A stretch of DNA of 64,000 nt from Motiliproteus sp036960405 (GTDB taxonomy: Bacteria > Pseudomonadota > Gammaproteobacteria > Pseudomonadales > Balneatricaceae): the NCBI GenBank assembly GCA_036960405.1, contig JBALWS010000005.1, positions 22,181-86,180 on the forward strand. Reading direction: 5' to 3'. The notes below the pieces were generated by a model, which did no database searches, was not told the origin of the DNA, and saw only the letters and a list, made by a program, of their open reading frames with translations. Position 1 is the first letter of the stretch. The number at the start of each line of letters is the position of its first letter. Both the position numbers and the translations under genes were made by a program. Positions 53,168 to 61,234 of the stretch are shown piece after piece.

Positions 53168-55789
53168 ATGCCAAGTACCCTCTCATTACGCTACCGTTTT
53201 CTCATTCCGATGCTGATTGGCGGCCTGGTCGTCACCCTACTCGGTGCCGCCTATGCTTACCGAGCAGCAGGAACGGATGCCGACTCGTTGCTACTACAAG
53301 AAGGCAACGCCATTGCCAGCAGCATGAATCACGCGGCGATGGTGGCCCATTCCAACGCCGAGATGCAGCACGTTATCGAAGAGGTACACAAAGATACCCC
53401 TCAACTGATGATGACGCTGATCGTAGAAGGGAGCCCTGCTCGAGTCATCGCCTCGACCACCCCCGAGTGGATCGGCTTGCTGGTTGAGCAACTGCCCGAC
53501 CCCAACATCATCGAATTGCTAGGTGCCGAGACTCATAGCGACCACCCGCATCAGCAAGCCCGAGGGGTTATCCTATCGCAACTCGGGATTCACCTGAGCC
53601 AACATGACCATCAACACAGCATGGCGGTCACCGATCATCAGCAGCAACTCGCCACCAACCTAGCCCGCCAGTCGACTCAACACTCTGCTGCTCAATCATC
53701 GGCACCACACCACCCAGCCAACACCGAACCAGCCCCTCACGATCACGCCTCAACGCCAGTAGCAGGGCATCACGATACCCCTACAACCACGCCGCTGCCT
53801 GTGCGCGGAAAAATCCTATTACTGATCGACCATCAAGGTGCCGATACAATTGCGCTGGCCAGCGCCATGCGGATGGCTTCGCTGATCGGCTTTGGGATAT
53901 TGGTCACCCTGCTACTGTCGTACAGCCTGATGTCGACACAGGTATTAACGCCATTAACACTGATCCGACAAACGCTAAAAAAACGCGAATCCGGCGACCA
54001 AACCGTCCGCGCCCAGGTCAACGGCCCTGCCGAAATAGCCCACCTGGCTTCGACACTCAACACCATGCTGATGACCATCGGCAACAACGAGAAAGAGCTA
54101 CAGCAACTGCTTCAGGCGGTCGAACAAAGCCCATCGAGTATTATCATCACCGACACCCAAGGCAAGATCGAATACGTTAACCCAACGTTTTTGGAGATTA
54201 CCGGTTACGAACGCTTGGAGGTGATCGGCAACACTCCGGCACTGGTCAAGTCGGGCAAAACCACCGAGCAAACTTACCGTTCGTTGTGGGATACCATTAA
54301 CCGGGGTGAGATCTGGCACGGCGAACTGCAAAATAAGCGCAAAAACGGCGAGCTCTACTGGGAGCACGTCAGTATCTCTCCTATTCTGGATAAACAGAAT
54401 CGGGTTACCCAGTTCCTCGCCATCAAAGAAGATATTACCGTTCGTAAAAGCTACGAAGAACGGCTGTTACGTCAGGCCAACTTTGACGAGCTGACAGGCT
54501 TACCCAACCGTTTACTGGCCCAGGACCGTCTGTCCCAAGCGCTCACCATCGCCCAACGCCATCGCGACGAGCATGAACAGGTTGCGGTGCTGTGCGTTGA
54601 CCTTGATGATTTCAAAAAAGCCAACGACACTCTCGGCCACCAAAGTGGCGATCGAATCTTGCAGATTGCCGCCGAACGGTTGCAAAAAGTGATCCGCAAG
54701 AGCGATACCCTGGCGCGCTTCAGCGGTGATGAATTTATGCTGATCCTTCCCGAAGTCCATAAGGAGACCGGGGTTGAGCGAGTTATCGAAAAAATTCTTA
54801 GCGAACTGCGGCAACCCTTCGTGGTGGGCGACCTCAATCTGTTTATCAGCGGCAGCATTGGTATCGCCTTGCACCCCACCGACGGACAAGATGCCGAGCA
54901 ACTGCTACGCAATGCCGATGCCGCCATGCACCGCACTAAACAACGCGGCGGTAATGACTTTTGCTACTTCACCGCCGAGATGAACCAGCAGGCGCTGGAG
55001 CTATTAACTCTTGAGCAAGAATTAAGAAAAGCGATTGAATACAACCTATTAGAAGTCCATTTCCAGCCGGTTATCGATTTGAAACACGGCGGCATCATCG
55101 GTGCCGAAGCGCTGGTGCGCTGGTTCCATCCCGAGTTAGGCAATGTGCCACCGCTTAAATTCATCCCGCTGGCCGAGCGCTCTGAGTTGATTCACAGGCT
55201 GGGGCGCTGGGTCCTGTTTGAGTCGTGCCGTCAGGCCAAGCAATGGCACGATAGCAGCAACGGCAACTTCCGCCTGGCGGTTAACGTCTCCAGTCGCCAG
55301 TTCAGCGACCCCAGACTGGTTGAGGATGTAAAACAAGCCCTGGCTGAATCCGGACTACCCGCGCAGGATCTGGAACTCGAAATTACCGAAAGCCTGCTGA
55401 TGCAAGACGATGCTCAGACACTGGAAACAATCCGGGCGCTGCACCAGCTGGGCATCCGCTTTGCCATCGACGATTTTGGCACCGGCTATTCGTCGATCAG
55501 TTACCTGCAAAAGCTGCCGTTCAACACCCTCAAGATCGACCGTTCATTCGTCAACGGTGTCGCCACTAACAAGGAGGATCACAGCTTGGTGCAGTCGATC
55601 ATCTCACTGGCTGACGGTCTCGAACTTGAAGTGCTGGCCGAAGGGATCGAAGAGGAGGAGCAGATGCTGCTGTTATTAGGGCTAGGCTGCTTCAGAAGCC
55701 AGGGCTGGCTATTCAGCAAGGCCTTACCAGCCGATCAGTTCAGCGAGCGACTGACAAGCTGGGAACCATTCGGCAAGTCGGTCGCTTAA
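53168..55789 (+). CDS. HAMP-PAS-GGDEF-EAL protein with His-rich periplasmic domain
   Basis: An 873-residue protein. TM1 (about 10-30), a periplasmic region (31-230), TM2 (about 235-258), HAMP (about 260-312), PAS/PAC (about 320-440), GGDEF (about 445-605) and EAL (about 620-865). Residues 123-202 hold 15 histidines in clusters such as HDHQH and HHD, suggesting metal binding outside the cell membrane. The cyclase motif is SGDEF with an RKSD I-site; the EAL domain is complete (EALVRW, EITES, DDFGTGYSS). Net phosphodiesterase activity is likely but cyclase activity is not excluded. Confidence 0.88.
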   Translation: MPSTLSLRYRFLIPMLIGGLVVTLLGAAYAYRAAGTDADSLLLQEGNAIASSMNHAAMVAHSNAEMQHVIEEVHKDTPQLMMTLIVEGSPARVIASTTPEWIGLLVEQLPDPNIIELLGAETHSDHPHQQARGVILSQLGIHLSQHDHQHSMAVTDHQQQLATNLARQSTQHSAAQSSAPHHPANTEPAPHDHASTPVAGHHDTPTTTPLPVRGKILLLIDHQGADTIALASAMRMASLIGFGILVTLLLSYSLMSTQVLTPLTLIRQTLKKRESGDQTVRAQVNGPAEIAHLASTLNTMLMTIGNNEKELQQLLQAVEQSPSSIIITDTQGKIEYVNPTFLEITGYERLEVIGNTPALVKSGKTTEQTYRSLWDTINRGEIWHGELQNKRKNGELYWEHVSISPILDKQNRVTQFLAIKEDITVRKSYEERLLRQANFDELTGLPNRLLAQDRLSQALTIAQRHRDEHEQVAVLCVDLDDFKKANDTLGHQSGDRILQIAAERLQKVIRKSDTLARFSGDEFMLILPEVHKETGVERVIEKILSELRQPFVVGDLNLFISGSIGIALHPTDGQDAEQLLRNADAAMHRTKQRGGNDFCYFTAEMNQQALELLTLEQELRKAIEYNLLEVHFQPVIDLKHGGIIGAEALVRWFHPELGNVPPLKFIPLAERSELIHRLGRWVLFESCRQAKQWHDSSNGNFRLAVNVSSRQFSDPRLVEDVKQALAESGLPAQDLELEITESLLMQDDAQTLETIRALHQLGIRFAIDDFGTGYSSISYLQKLPFNTLKIDRSFVNGVATNKEDHSLVQSIISLADGLELEVLAEGIEEEEQMLLLLGLGCFRSQGWLFSKALPADQFSERLTSWEPFGKSVA

Positions 55790-55809
55790 CAACATCCTGT
55801 GTCCTCACT

Positions 55810-55839
55810 ACACCGCCGTTTGATCAGAAACGGCGGTGT
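55810..55839 (+). terminator. Hairpin after the His-rich GGDEF-EAL gene
   Basis: ACACCGCCGTTT-GATCAG-AAACGGCGGTGT, a perfect 12-6-12 inverted repeat 20 bp after the stop. No T-run follows. Confidence 0.65.
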
Positions 55840-55929
55840 CTCGGCTAGCTTGATACATAAGACTTGGAAAAGCGCTTCCGAATCCCCATTATTCGTTACT
55901 CACAAGCAGCTTGATCTGAGAACCGAACA

Positions 55930-56754
55930 ATGAACACCGCCTCCCTTCAGCAACGTTTTATGCAGCTCAGAAGCCACAAGGGGTTCGAGCTGTTTGTCGT
56001 CTTTGTGATTATCGGTTCTGCACTGCTGGTCGGGGCTAAAACCTACGACCTGCACCCACTAACCCAACAGTTTGTAATCTGGCTGGACCGGCTGATCACG
56101 TTGATATTCCTCACCGAGATCACCATCCGTTTTATTGGCGAAGAGGACAAACGCCAGTTTTTCAAAAACCCCTGGAACCTGTTTGACACCTTGATCGTCA
56201 CCATCAGCCTAATCCCGATCGACAATACCGATATGGCATTAGTAGCGCGATTGGTACGGGTGTTTCGGGTACTGCGGATGGTCTCGATCATCCCCGAACT
56301 GCGGATGCTGCTGAACTCGCTGATCAAGGCGCTACCGCAACTGGGCTATGTACTGCTGCTGATGTTTATCATCTTCTACATCTACGCCGCGATGGGCAGC
56401 ACTCTATTCGAGTCCATCAACCCCGAACTATGGGGCGATGTCAGTATCTCACTGTTAACGTTGTTTCGGGTGATGACGTTCGAAGACTGGACCGATGTGA
56501 TGTACGAGACCATGGCGGTCTACCCGCTGAGCTGGACCTATTACATCTCGTTTATCTTCTTCACCGCCTTCGCTTTTCTCAACATGGTGATCGGCATCGT
56601 CGTCAACGTGATGAACGATGAACACAACAAGCTGTTAAAGCAGAAGGCGATTGAGGCGCACGAGCCGACCATCGAGGATATCTATCACAAGCTCGAATCA
56701 GTGGAGCGGCGGCTGATGGAAAATACGAGCAAGGACGAGAAAAAGCAGCACTGA
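55930..56754 (+). CDS. Voltage-gated cation channel (BacNav-like), acidic filter
   Basis: A 274-residue single-repeat six-helix channel, the usual length of bacterial NaChBac-type channels, which assemble as tetramers. S1-S3 occupy about 18-96. S4 carries arginines every third residue (Arg107, 110, 113, 116). The pore has P-helix and filter TFEDWTD (183-189), then S6 (about 205-228, ending in VNVMND). A charged C-terminal coiled coil (about 232-268) follows. Compared with the usual TLESWSM filter there are two extra aspartates (186 and 189), which points toward calcium selectivity. A single gene. Confidence 0.88.
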   Translation: MNTASLQQRFMQLRSHKGFELFVVFVIIGSALLVGAKTYDLHPLTQQFVIWLDRLITLIFLTEITIRFIGEEDKRQFFKNPWNLFDTLIVTISLIPIDNTDMALVARLVRVFRVLRMVSIIPELRMLLNSLIKALPQLGYVLLLMFIIFYIYAAMGSTLFESINPELWGDVSISLLTLFRVMTFEDWTDVMYETMAVYPLSWTYYISFIFFTAFAFLNMVIGIVVNVMNDEHNKLLKQKAIEAHEPTIEDIYHKLESVERRLMENTSKDEKKQH

Positions 56755-56990
56755 CAGCGCTGCTCGTAAATGCTTTAAGTATCAAGAATAAAAATTCAAT
56801 CCAGCAGACAGCTCATGGTGTAGTGGTACGGTGTCTGAAAATTTAACACTCGTTGCATTACACAAAATGAAATATCAGCCAATCCATTGAGAACCTGCCG
56901 ATTTTCTATTCTGGATCACTTTTTGCGTACGCTAACTGAATGCTTGGCAGTCCATCCGGCAAGTGCTTATAACTCGGGAGGCCGAAGAAA

Positions 56991-57740
56991 GTGAACGCAC
57001 TAATGCGCAGCCTTTTAATCCTGTTATGTGTTGCTTCTACTTATTCTGAAAATGCGTTAAGCACTGTTATTGCCGAAAAATCATTCAAGGTACCAGGAAA
57101 CACCATCGTATTGATTTCTGTTGAATTTACTCTCGACAATAAAGTCATTCTAGAAACATTCCCACTGATTTTCGTGAACGCAAGGGATCCCGACAAGGTT
57201 TTTACCGCCAAGATCAAGGGCCCGGCTTCAAGGACAAACGACCTTCACTGGATTAAACAGATCAGCTGGGATGGAGACGGTAAAGAATTTGAAAAATGGA
57301 CTCGAACGACGATTCCTGACGGTCTAGCTCCAGACCTTGCCGAATACTATCTTGCGCGAGGATTTGTTGGTCCCGATGAATCATTCGACCTACCTTCGGT
57401 GACTGGCGATCAAAACGGTAACGGTATAGCCGATGTTACGGATACGCCAATATTTTCGCTCATCGAAGACCTAGATCTTTTTTCCACCGTTGCGGATGAA
57501 GCTCTGTTCGAGATAGACAGTTTGCTGGCTACCGATACCAGTGGCCATATCGCCTCTCTTCCTGGCATAGCATTCTATACAGACAGTGCACACACCCTGC
57601 CGTATGCGAATAGTCAGATGCTAGTGGTAGGGGTCGATAAGGCCTACTTCATCGCGGCACCCGCTACCCTTAGTCTGTTGGGTCTGGGCCTTGTCTGCAT
57701 TGGCTTCTATCGGCGCAAAGCCCGTAACACCCGTACATGA
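56991..57740 (+). CDS. PEP-CTERM-like exported protein
   Basis: A 249-residue protein. A signal peptide (about 5-24) leads to a 200-residue domain of unknown function. The C-terminus APATLSLLGLGLVCIGFYRRKA has the layout of PEP-CTERM sorting signals: a short motif, one transmembrane helix and an Arg-rich tail. But the Pro-Glu-Pro is reduced to Ala-Ala-Pro. The start is GTG with CGGGAGG 9 bp upstream; an ATG four codons later is possible. Base composition is more AT-rich than in neighbours, hinting at acquisition. A VTGDQNGNGIADVTDT stretch resembles a calcium-binding dockerin-type loop. Confidence 0.65.
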   Translation: MNALMRSLLILLCVASTYSENALSTVIAEKSFKVPGNTIVLISVEFTLDNKVILETFPLIFVNARDPDKVFTAKIKGPASRTNDLHWIKQISWDGDGKEFEKWTRTTIPDGLAPDLAEYYLARGFVGPDESFDLPSVTGDQNGNGIADVTDTPIFSLIEDLDLFSTVADEALFEIDSLLATDTSGHIASLPGIAFYTDSAHTLPYANSQMLVVGVDKAYFIAAPATLSLLGLGLVCIGFYRRKARNTRT

Positions 57741-57809
57741 TTAACGGCGCTGCATAACTGTAACGATTATCAACAGAGCAACACGATACCGTGTAAAAAA
57801 AGGTGCCCT

Positions 57810-59288
57810 CTAACCAATCGCCTCCAACCCTTGGCAGGCCATTTCGACCGCCTTAAACACCGCCCGCCCCTTGTTCATGGTTTCCTTCCATTCCAGATCG
57901 GGTATTGAGTCGGCCACTACGCCGGCTCCCGCCTGGATATGGAGCTGCTTATCCTTGATCACCGCAGTACGAATGGCGATAGCGGTATCCATATTGCCGC
58001 TCCAGGACAGGTAACCCACCGCACCACCGTAAACCCCGCGCTTGGTCGGCTCGAGCGAGTCGATGATCTCCATCGCCCGAATCTTCGGTGCGCCGCTGAG
58101 CGTGCCGGCGGGGAAGGTGGCCCGCAACACGTCGATGGCGCTCATCCCCGGCTTGAGTTTGCCGGTGACGTTGGAGACGATATGCATCACGTGCGAGTAA
58201 CGCTCGATCACCATCTTGTCGGTCAGTTCCACCGAGCCGATCTCGGCTACCCGACCGACATCGTTTCGTCCTAGATCGATCAGCATCAGGTGCTCGGCGA
58301 TCTCCTTGGGGTCGCCCAGCAGCTCGCGCTCCATCGCCAGATCCTGCTCTTCGGTCAGCCCGCGTTTGCGCGTCCCGGCGATCGGTCTTACTGTCACTTC
58401 GCCATCTTCGAGTCGGGCCAGAATCTCTGGCGACGAGCCGACCACATCGAAGTCGCCCAGATTGAGCAGATACATATAGGGCGACGGGTTGAGACTACGC
58501 AGCGCCCGGTACAGGTCCAGCGGCCGCGCCTCGAACGGGATCGACATCCGCTGGGCGATCACGGTCTGCATCACATCACCAGCGAGGATGTATTCCTTGA
58601 TCCGCTCCACAGCGGCTTTGAAATCGGCTTCAACAAAACCGGGTTTAAAATCCGATTCCAACACCTGATGGGGTGAGGCGATCTCTTCTTGCGGGATGGC
58701 ATCGCGCAACTTAGAAATATGGTGGTCGAGCTTGGCCAGAGCCTGCTCGTATGCATCTTCCTGAGCCGGATCGGCGTGACAAATCAGCATCAGACGACCA
58801 CTAAGGTTGTCGAATACCACCACCTCATCGGAGACCATCAACAGGATATCGGGGGTGCCTAGGTCATCGGAGGGGACATTTTTTAACCTCGGCTCGATAT
58901 AACGTACCGTGTCGTAGCCAAAGTAGCCCACCAAGCCACCGTTAAACCGCGGCAGCCCTTTCAGCTCGGGTACCTTATAGCGAGCCTGAAACTGCTCGAC
59001 GAACGCCAGCGGGTCGTCGTGCTGTAACTGTTCGACCACCTCGCCGTCTGTCTCAATGCTTATCTGCTGGCCAAACACTTTGAGTACGGTGCGACACGGC
59101 AGCCCGATGATCGAATAACGGCCCCATTTCTCGCCACCCTGGACCGATTCGAGCAGATAACTATAAGGGCCGTGAGCCAATTTCAGGTAAGTACTGAGCG
59201 GGGTGTCCAGATCGGCCAGTACTTCGCGCATCACCGGGATACGGTTATAGCCCTGCTGGGCCAGTTCAGAAAAACGTTCGGGAGTCAT
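57810..59288 (-). CDS. trpE: Anthranilate synthase component I
   Basis: A 492-residue chorismate-utilising enzyme that makes anthranilate from chorismate with the TrpG amidotransferase. The tryptophan feedback site LLES (about 49-52) is present. The catalytic C-terminal half contains GRNDVGRV, PAGTLSGAPKIRAMEII and GAGVVADS. I chose the ATG at 59288 (GGA 6 bp upstream); an ATG two codons earlier lacks spacing. trpG is not adjacent. gph-rpe lie upstream on the same strand, in the order often seen in gammaproteobacteria (rpe-gph-trpE). Confidence 0.94.
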   Translation of the reverse strand: MTPERFSELAQQGYNRIPVMREVLADLDTPLSTYLKLAHGPYSYLLESVQGGEKWGRYSIIGLPCRTVLKVFGQQISIETDGEVVEQLQHDDPLAFVEQFQARYKVPELKGLPRFNGGLVGYFGYDTVRYIEPRLKNVPSDDLGTPDILLMVSDEVVVFDNLSGRLMLICHADPAQEDAYEQALAKLDHHISKLRDAIPQEEIASPHQVLESDFKPGFVEADFKAAVERIKEYILAGDVMQTVIAQRMSIPFEARPLDLYRALRSLNPSPYMYLLNLGDFDVVGSSPEILARLEDGEVTVRPIAGTRKRGLTEEQDLAMERELLGDPKEIAEHLMLIDLGRNDVGRVAEIGSVELTDKMVIERYSHVMHIVSNVTGKLKPGMSAIDVLRATFPAGTLSGAPKIRAMEIIDSLEPTKRGVYGGAVGYLSWSGNMDTAIAIRTAVIKDKQLHIQAGAGVVADSIPDLEWKETMNKGRAVFKAVEMACQGLEAIG

Positions 59289-59351
59289 GATCATTCCAAC
59301 AACAAAAATTCACATCAGCAGACGCTCAAGAGCGCACTGTATTGAGCAAAA

Positions 59352-59429
59352 TCACATACACAGACGCCATCGCCAGCGTTTGCCGCCGCCACTAGTCTGC
59401 CGTCCTGATTGATAGCCGGAAGGAGTCAA
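59352..59429 (-). CDS. Possible Trp-rich leader peptide of trpE
   Basis: A 25-codon frame (TTG start, AGG 8 bp upstream) ending 63 bp before trpE. Near its end it reads KRWRWRLCM, with two Trp codons separated by Arg. Downstream, a short CGCTC/GAGCG hairpin (near 59325-59336) is followed some 14 nt later by five Ts. This could be a transcription attenuator, as known for trpE of pseudomonads. The TTG start and weak terminator keep confidence low. Confidence 0.35.
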   Translation of the reverse strand: MTPSGYQSGRQTSGGGKRWRWRLCM

Positions 59430-59470
59430 TGCAAGTACCTGAAAAGTGAAAACAATCTAAGCATTCAAAA

Positions 59471-60160
59471 TTACAGCAGCTCGGTCAGACAATCAACCAG
59501 CCAGTCGGGCTCGCTGGCCGCTACCGGCAGCGGATAGTTGTAGCCATAGCTGACGCATGCCACCTTAACCCCGGCAGCACGGGCGGCCTTCACGTCGGTG
59601 GAGGAATCACCCACCATCAGCGTGCGCGACGCCTGGCTGCCAAAATAGTCAATACTGTGCTGCAACGGCAACGGGTGTGGTTTCTTCTGCGCCAGGGTAT
59701 CGCCACCCAGAATATGGCCAAAATAGTGATCCAATTCTAACCCGCTCAACAACGACGCCAAAAAGCGCTGCGGTTTGTTGGTCACCAATCCCAGCTGTAT
59801 CCCTCGCTCGCTCAACTGTTCCAAACAGGAGCGGGTCCCCGGGTAAAGCTCGGCACTATGTTCGATGCAATCAGCGTAAGCATCCAGAAACAGCGTCAAA
59901 GATTGTTGCTGCAACGCAGGATCCAGCTCGGGGTCAACCCGGTGGCTACCACTCAAGGCTCGATCAACCAGCACTGCGGCACCGTTACCCACCCATTGCC
60001 GTACCTTATCCTGGCCAGCCGGTTCACGCTGCAGCTGCGCCAGCATCTGGTCCACCGCTAACGCCAGACTCGGTACACTGTCGATCAGGGTACCGTCTAG
60101 GTCAAACAACACCAGCTCGACCCCCTCAAGTGGCCGCAGTTGCGGCTCCATCATCGACAT
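59471..60160 (-). CDS. gph: Phosphoglycolate phosphatase
   Basis: A 229-residue HAD-superfamily phosphatase. Motif I LVLFDLDGTLIDS (nucleophile Asp about 20), motif II LVTNKP, and motifs III/IV MVGDSSTDVKAARAAG are complete. It dephosphorylates 2-phosphoglycolate. Its start overlaps the rpe stop in a TGATG junction, so the pair is coupled. The ATG at 60160 is preferred to a TTG one codon earlier. Confidence 0.9.
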   Translation of the reverse strand: MSMMEPQLRPLEGVELVLFDLDGTLIDSVPSLALAVDQMLAQLQREPAGQDKVRQWVGNGAAVLVDRALSGSHRVDPELDPALQQQSLTLFLDAYADCIEHSAELYPGTRSCLEQLSERGIQLGLVTNKPQRFLASLLSGLELDHYFGHILGGDTLAQKKPHPLPLQHSIDYFGSQASRTLMVGDSSTDVKAARAAGVKVACVSYGYNYPLPVAASEPDWLVDCLTELL

Positions 60161-60828
60161 CAAACGTTGGCCAGCTGCTCACGCATCGCGGAAATTGCCG
60201 CGGCGTAATCGTCGGTGTTAAAAATGGCCGAACCGGCGACAAACATATCAGCACCCGCTGCGGCGATCTCGGCGATATTGGCGATTCCGACACCGCCATC
60301 GACTTCCAGTCTAATATCCCGACCACTGGCTTCGATCCGCTGGCGCACCTGCTTTAGCTTATCCAATGTCGAGGGGATAAATTTCTGACCGCCAAAACCG
60401 GGGTTTACCGACATCAACAAAATCATGTCGAGCCGATCCATCACATGGTCGAGGTAGTGCAGCGGGGTGGCAGGATTGAATACCAATCCGGCCTGACAAC
60501 CGCCGTCTTTGATCAACTGCAGACTACGGTCAACATGTTCACTGGCTTCGGGATGGAAGGTAATATAGCTGGCCCCGGCATCGATAAAATCGCCGATCAT
60601 CCGGTCGACCGGTTTGACCATCAGATGCACATCAATTGGTGCGGTAACACCATGATTACGCAGCGCCTTACACACCATCGGACCGATGGTCAGGTTGGGC
60701 ACATAATGGTTATCCATCACATCGAAATGGACCACGTCGGCACCTGCGGCCAGAACGTTGTCGACTTCCTCCCCCAATCGAGCAAAATCGGCTGACAAAA
60801 TCGAAGGCGCAATCAGAAAGTCGGTCAT
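60160..60828 (-). CDS. rpe: Ribulose-phosphate 3-epimerase
   Basis: A 222-residue TIM-barrel enzyme interconverting ribulose 5-phosphate and xylulose 5-phosphate. APSILSADFARL, VVHFDVMDNHYVPNLTIGP, DVHLMVKP, ITFHPEASEH, LMSVNPGFGGQKF and EVDGGV are all present, including the metal-binding His and Asp residues. First gene of rpe-gph-trpE; the upstream 400 bp contains twin palindromes. Confidence 0.95.
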   Translation of the reverse strand: MTDFLIAPSILSADFARLGEEVDNVLAAGADVVHFDVMDNHYVPNLTIGPMVCKALRNHGVTAPIDVHLMVKPVDRMIGDFIDAGASYITFHPEASEHVDRSLQLIKDGGCQAGLVFNPATPLHYLDHVMDRLDMILLMSVNPGFGGQKFIPSTLDKLKQVRQRIEASGRDIRLEVDGGVGIANIAEIAAAGADMFVAGSAIFNTDDYAAAISAMREQLANV

Positions 60829-60974
60829 AGTCAGTCTCGGGATAGCAAAAGCGCGTAGTTTAACCCAATCGCTCGTAATTTCAGCCCAAAAAGATCAAAC
60901 CTAGCCACAAAAACTGCTGGTGAATTTGGTTTGGGGTAGCTAAGGAATCTGCGAACAAATCCCAGTTGAATTCT

Positions 60975-61070
60975 GGCCTTCAGCTTGGTTCGCAATCCAG
61001 GCGCAGCTTTGTAGTAATGTCTAGACCTTGCAAAAAGCGGCAACGCAGAGTGCGGATCAAGCTGAAAGCC
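60975..61070. repeat. Imperfect palindrome A (20-bp arms, 96-bp span)
   Basis: Arms 60975-60994 and 61051-61070 are inverted copies matching at 17 of 20 positions, with a 56-bp centre that includes TCTAGACCTTGC. The end of this palindrome is 7 bp from the start of palindrome B. Confidence 0.75.
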
Positions 61071-61077
61071 CCGCAGG

Positions 61078-61177
61078 GCAAGGCCTAAAATGTGCAGACT
61101 CGTTGTTGTACCCTTTGCTAAGGACTACGGCCATTAACGTCAGTCTACGCCTAGATTCTGCACATTTTAGGTCTTGC
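61078..61177. repeat. Imperfect palindrome B (20-bp arms, 100-bp span)
   Basis: Arms 61078-61097 and 61158-61177 match at 19 of 20 positions (core CCTAAAATGTGCAG / CTGCACATTTTAGG), with one more pair inward. The 60-bp centre contains a small CCTT-TGCT-AAGG hairpin. Such pairs of long-armed palindromes resemble palindromic repeat (REP/BIME or MITE) elements. Confidence 0.85.
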
Positions 61178-61222
61178 AGAATCACTTTGGACTTATTCGT
61201 AGGTTCCCTAACCAATGCTGAG

Positions 61223-61228
61223 TATAAT
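61223..61228 (+). promoter_or_regulatory. Consensus -10 box immediately before the DUF3530 gene
   Basis: TATAAT ends 6 bp before the ATG at 61235 and no good -35 lies 16-18 bp upstream. Transcription would start at about the A of the ATG, giving a leaderless or nearly leaderless mRNA; no ribosome site is visible in the gap. Confidence 0.4.
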
Positions 61229-61234
61229 CGCCCC

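Larger units (their letters stand above)
60829..61234. other. 406-bp non-coding region between divergent rpe and DUF3530 genes
   Basis: Holds two consecutive large imperfect palindromes (60975-61070 and 61078-61177), described separately, and a TATAAT box at 61223-61228. Reading frames here (including an upstream extension of the DUF3530 frame to 61028) run across the palindromes and are not credible as coding. Confidence 0.8.

Noticed and set aside
61187..61228. TTGGAC plus TATAAT as a classical promoter
   Set aside because: The spacing is 30 bp, far outside 16-19 bp. Only the -10 is kept.
61028..61234. N-terminal extension of the DUF3530 frame
   Set aside because: The extension runs through palindrome B, gives no recognisable protein sequence and would bury the signal peptide that begins at 61235.
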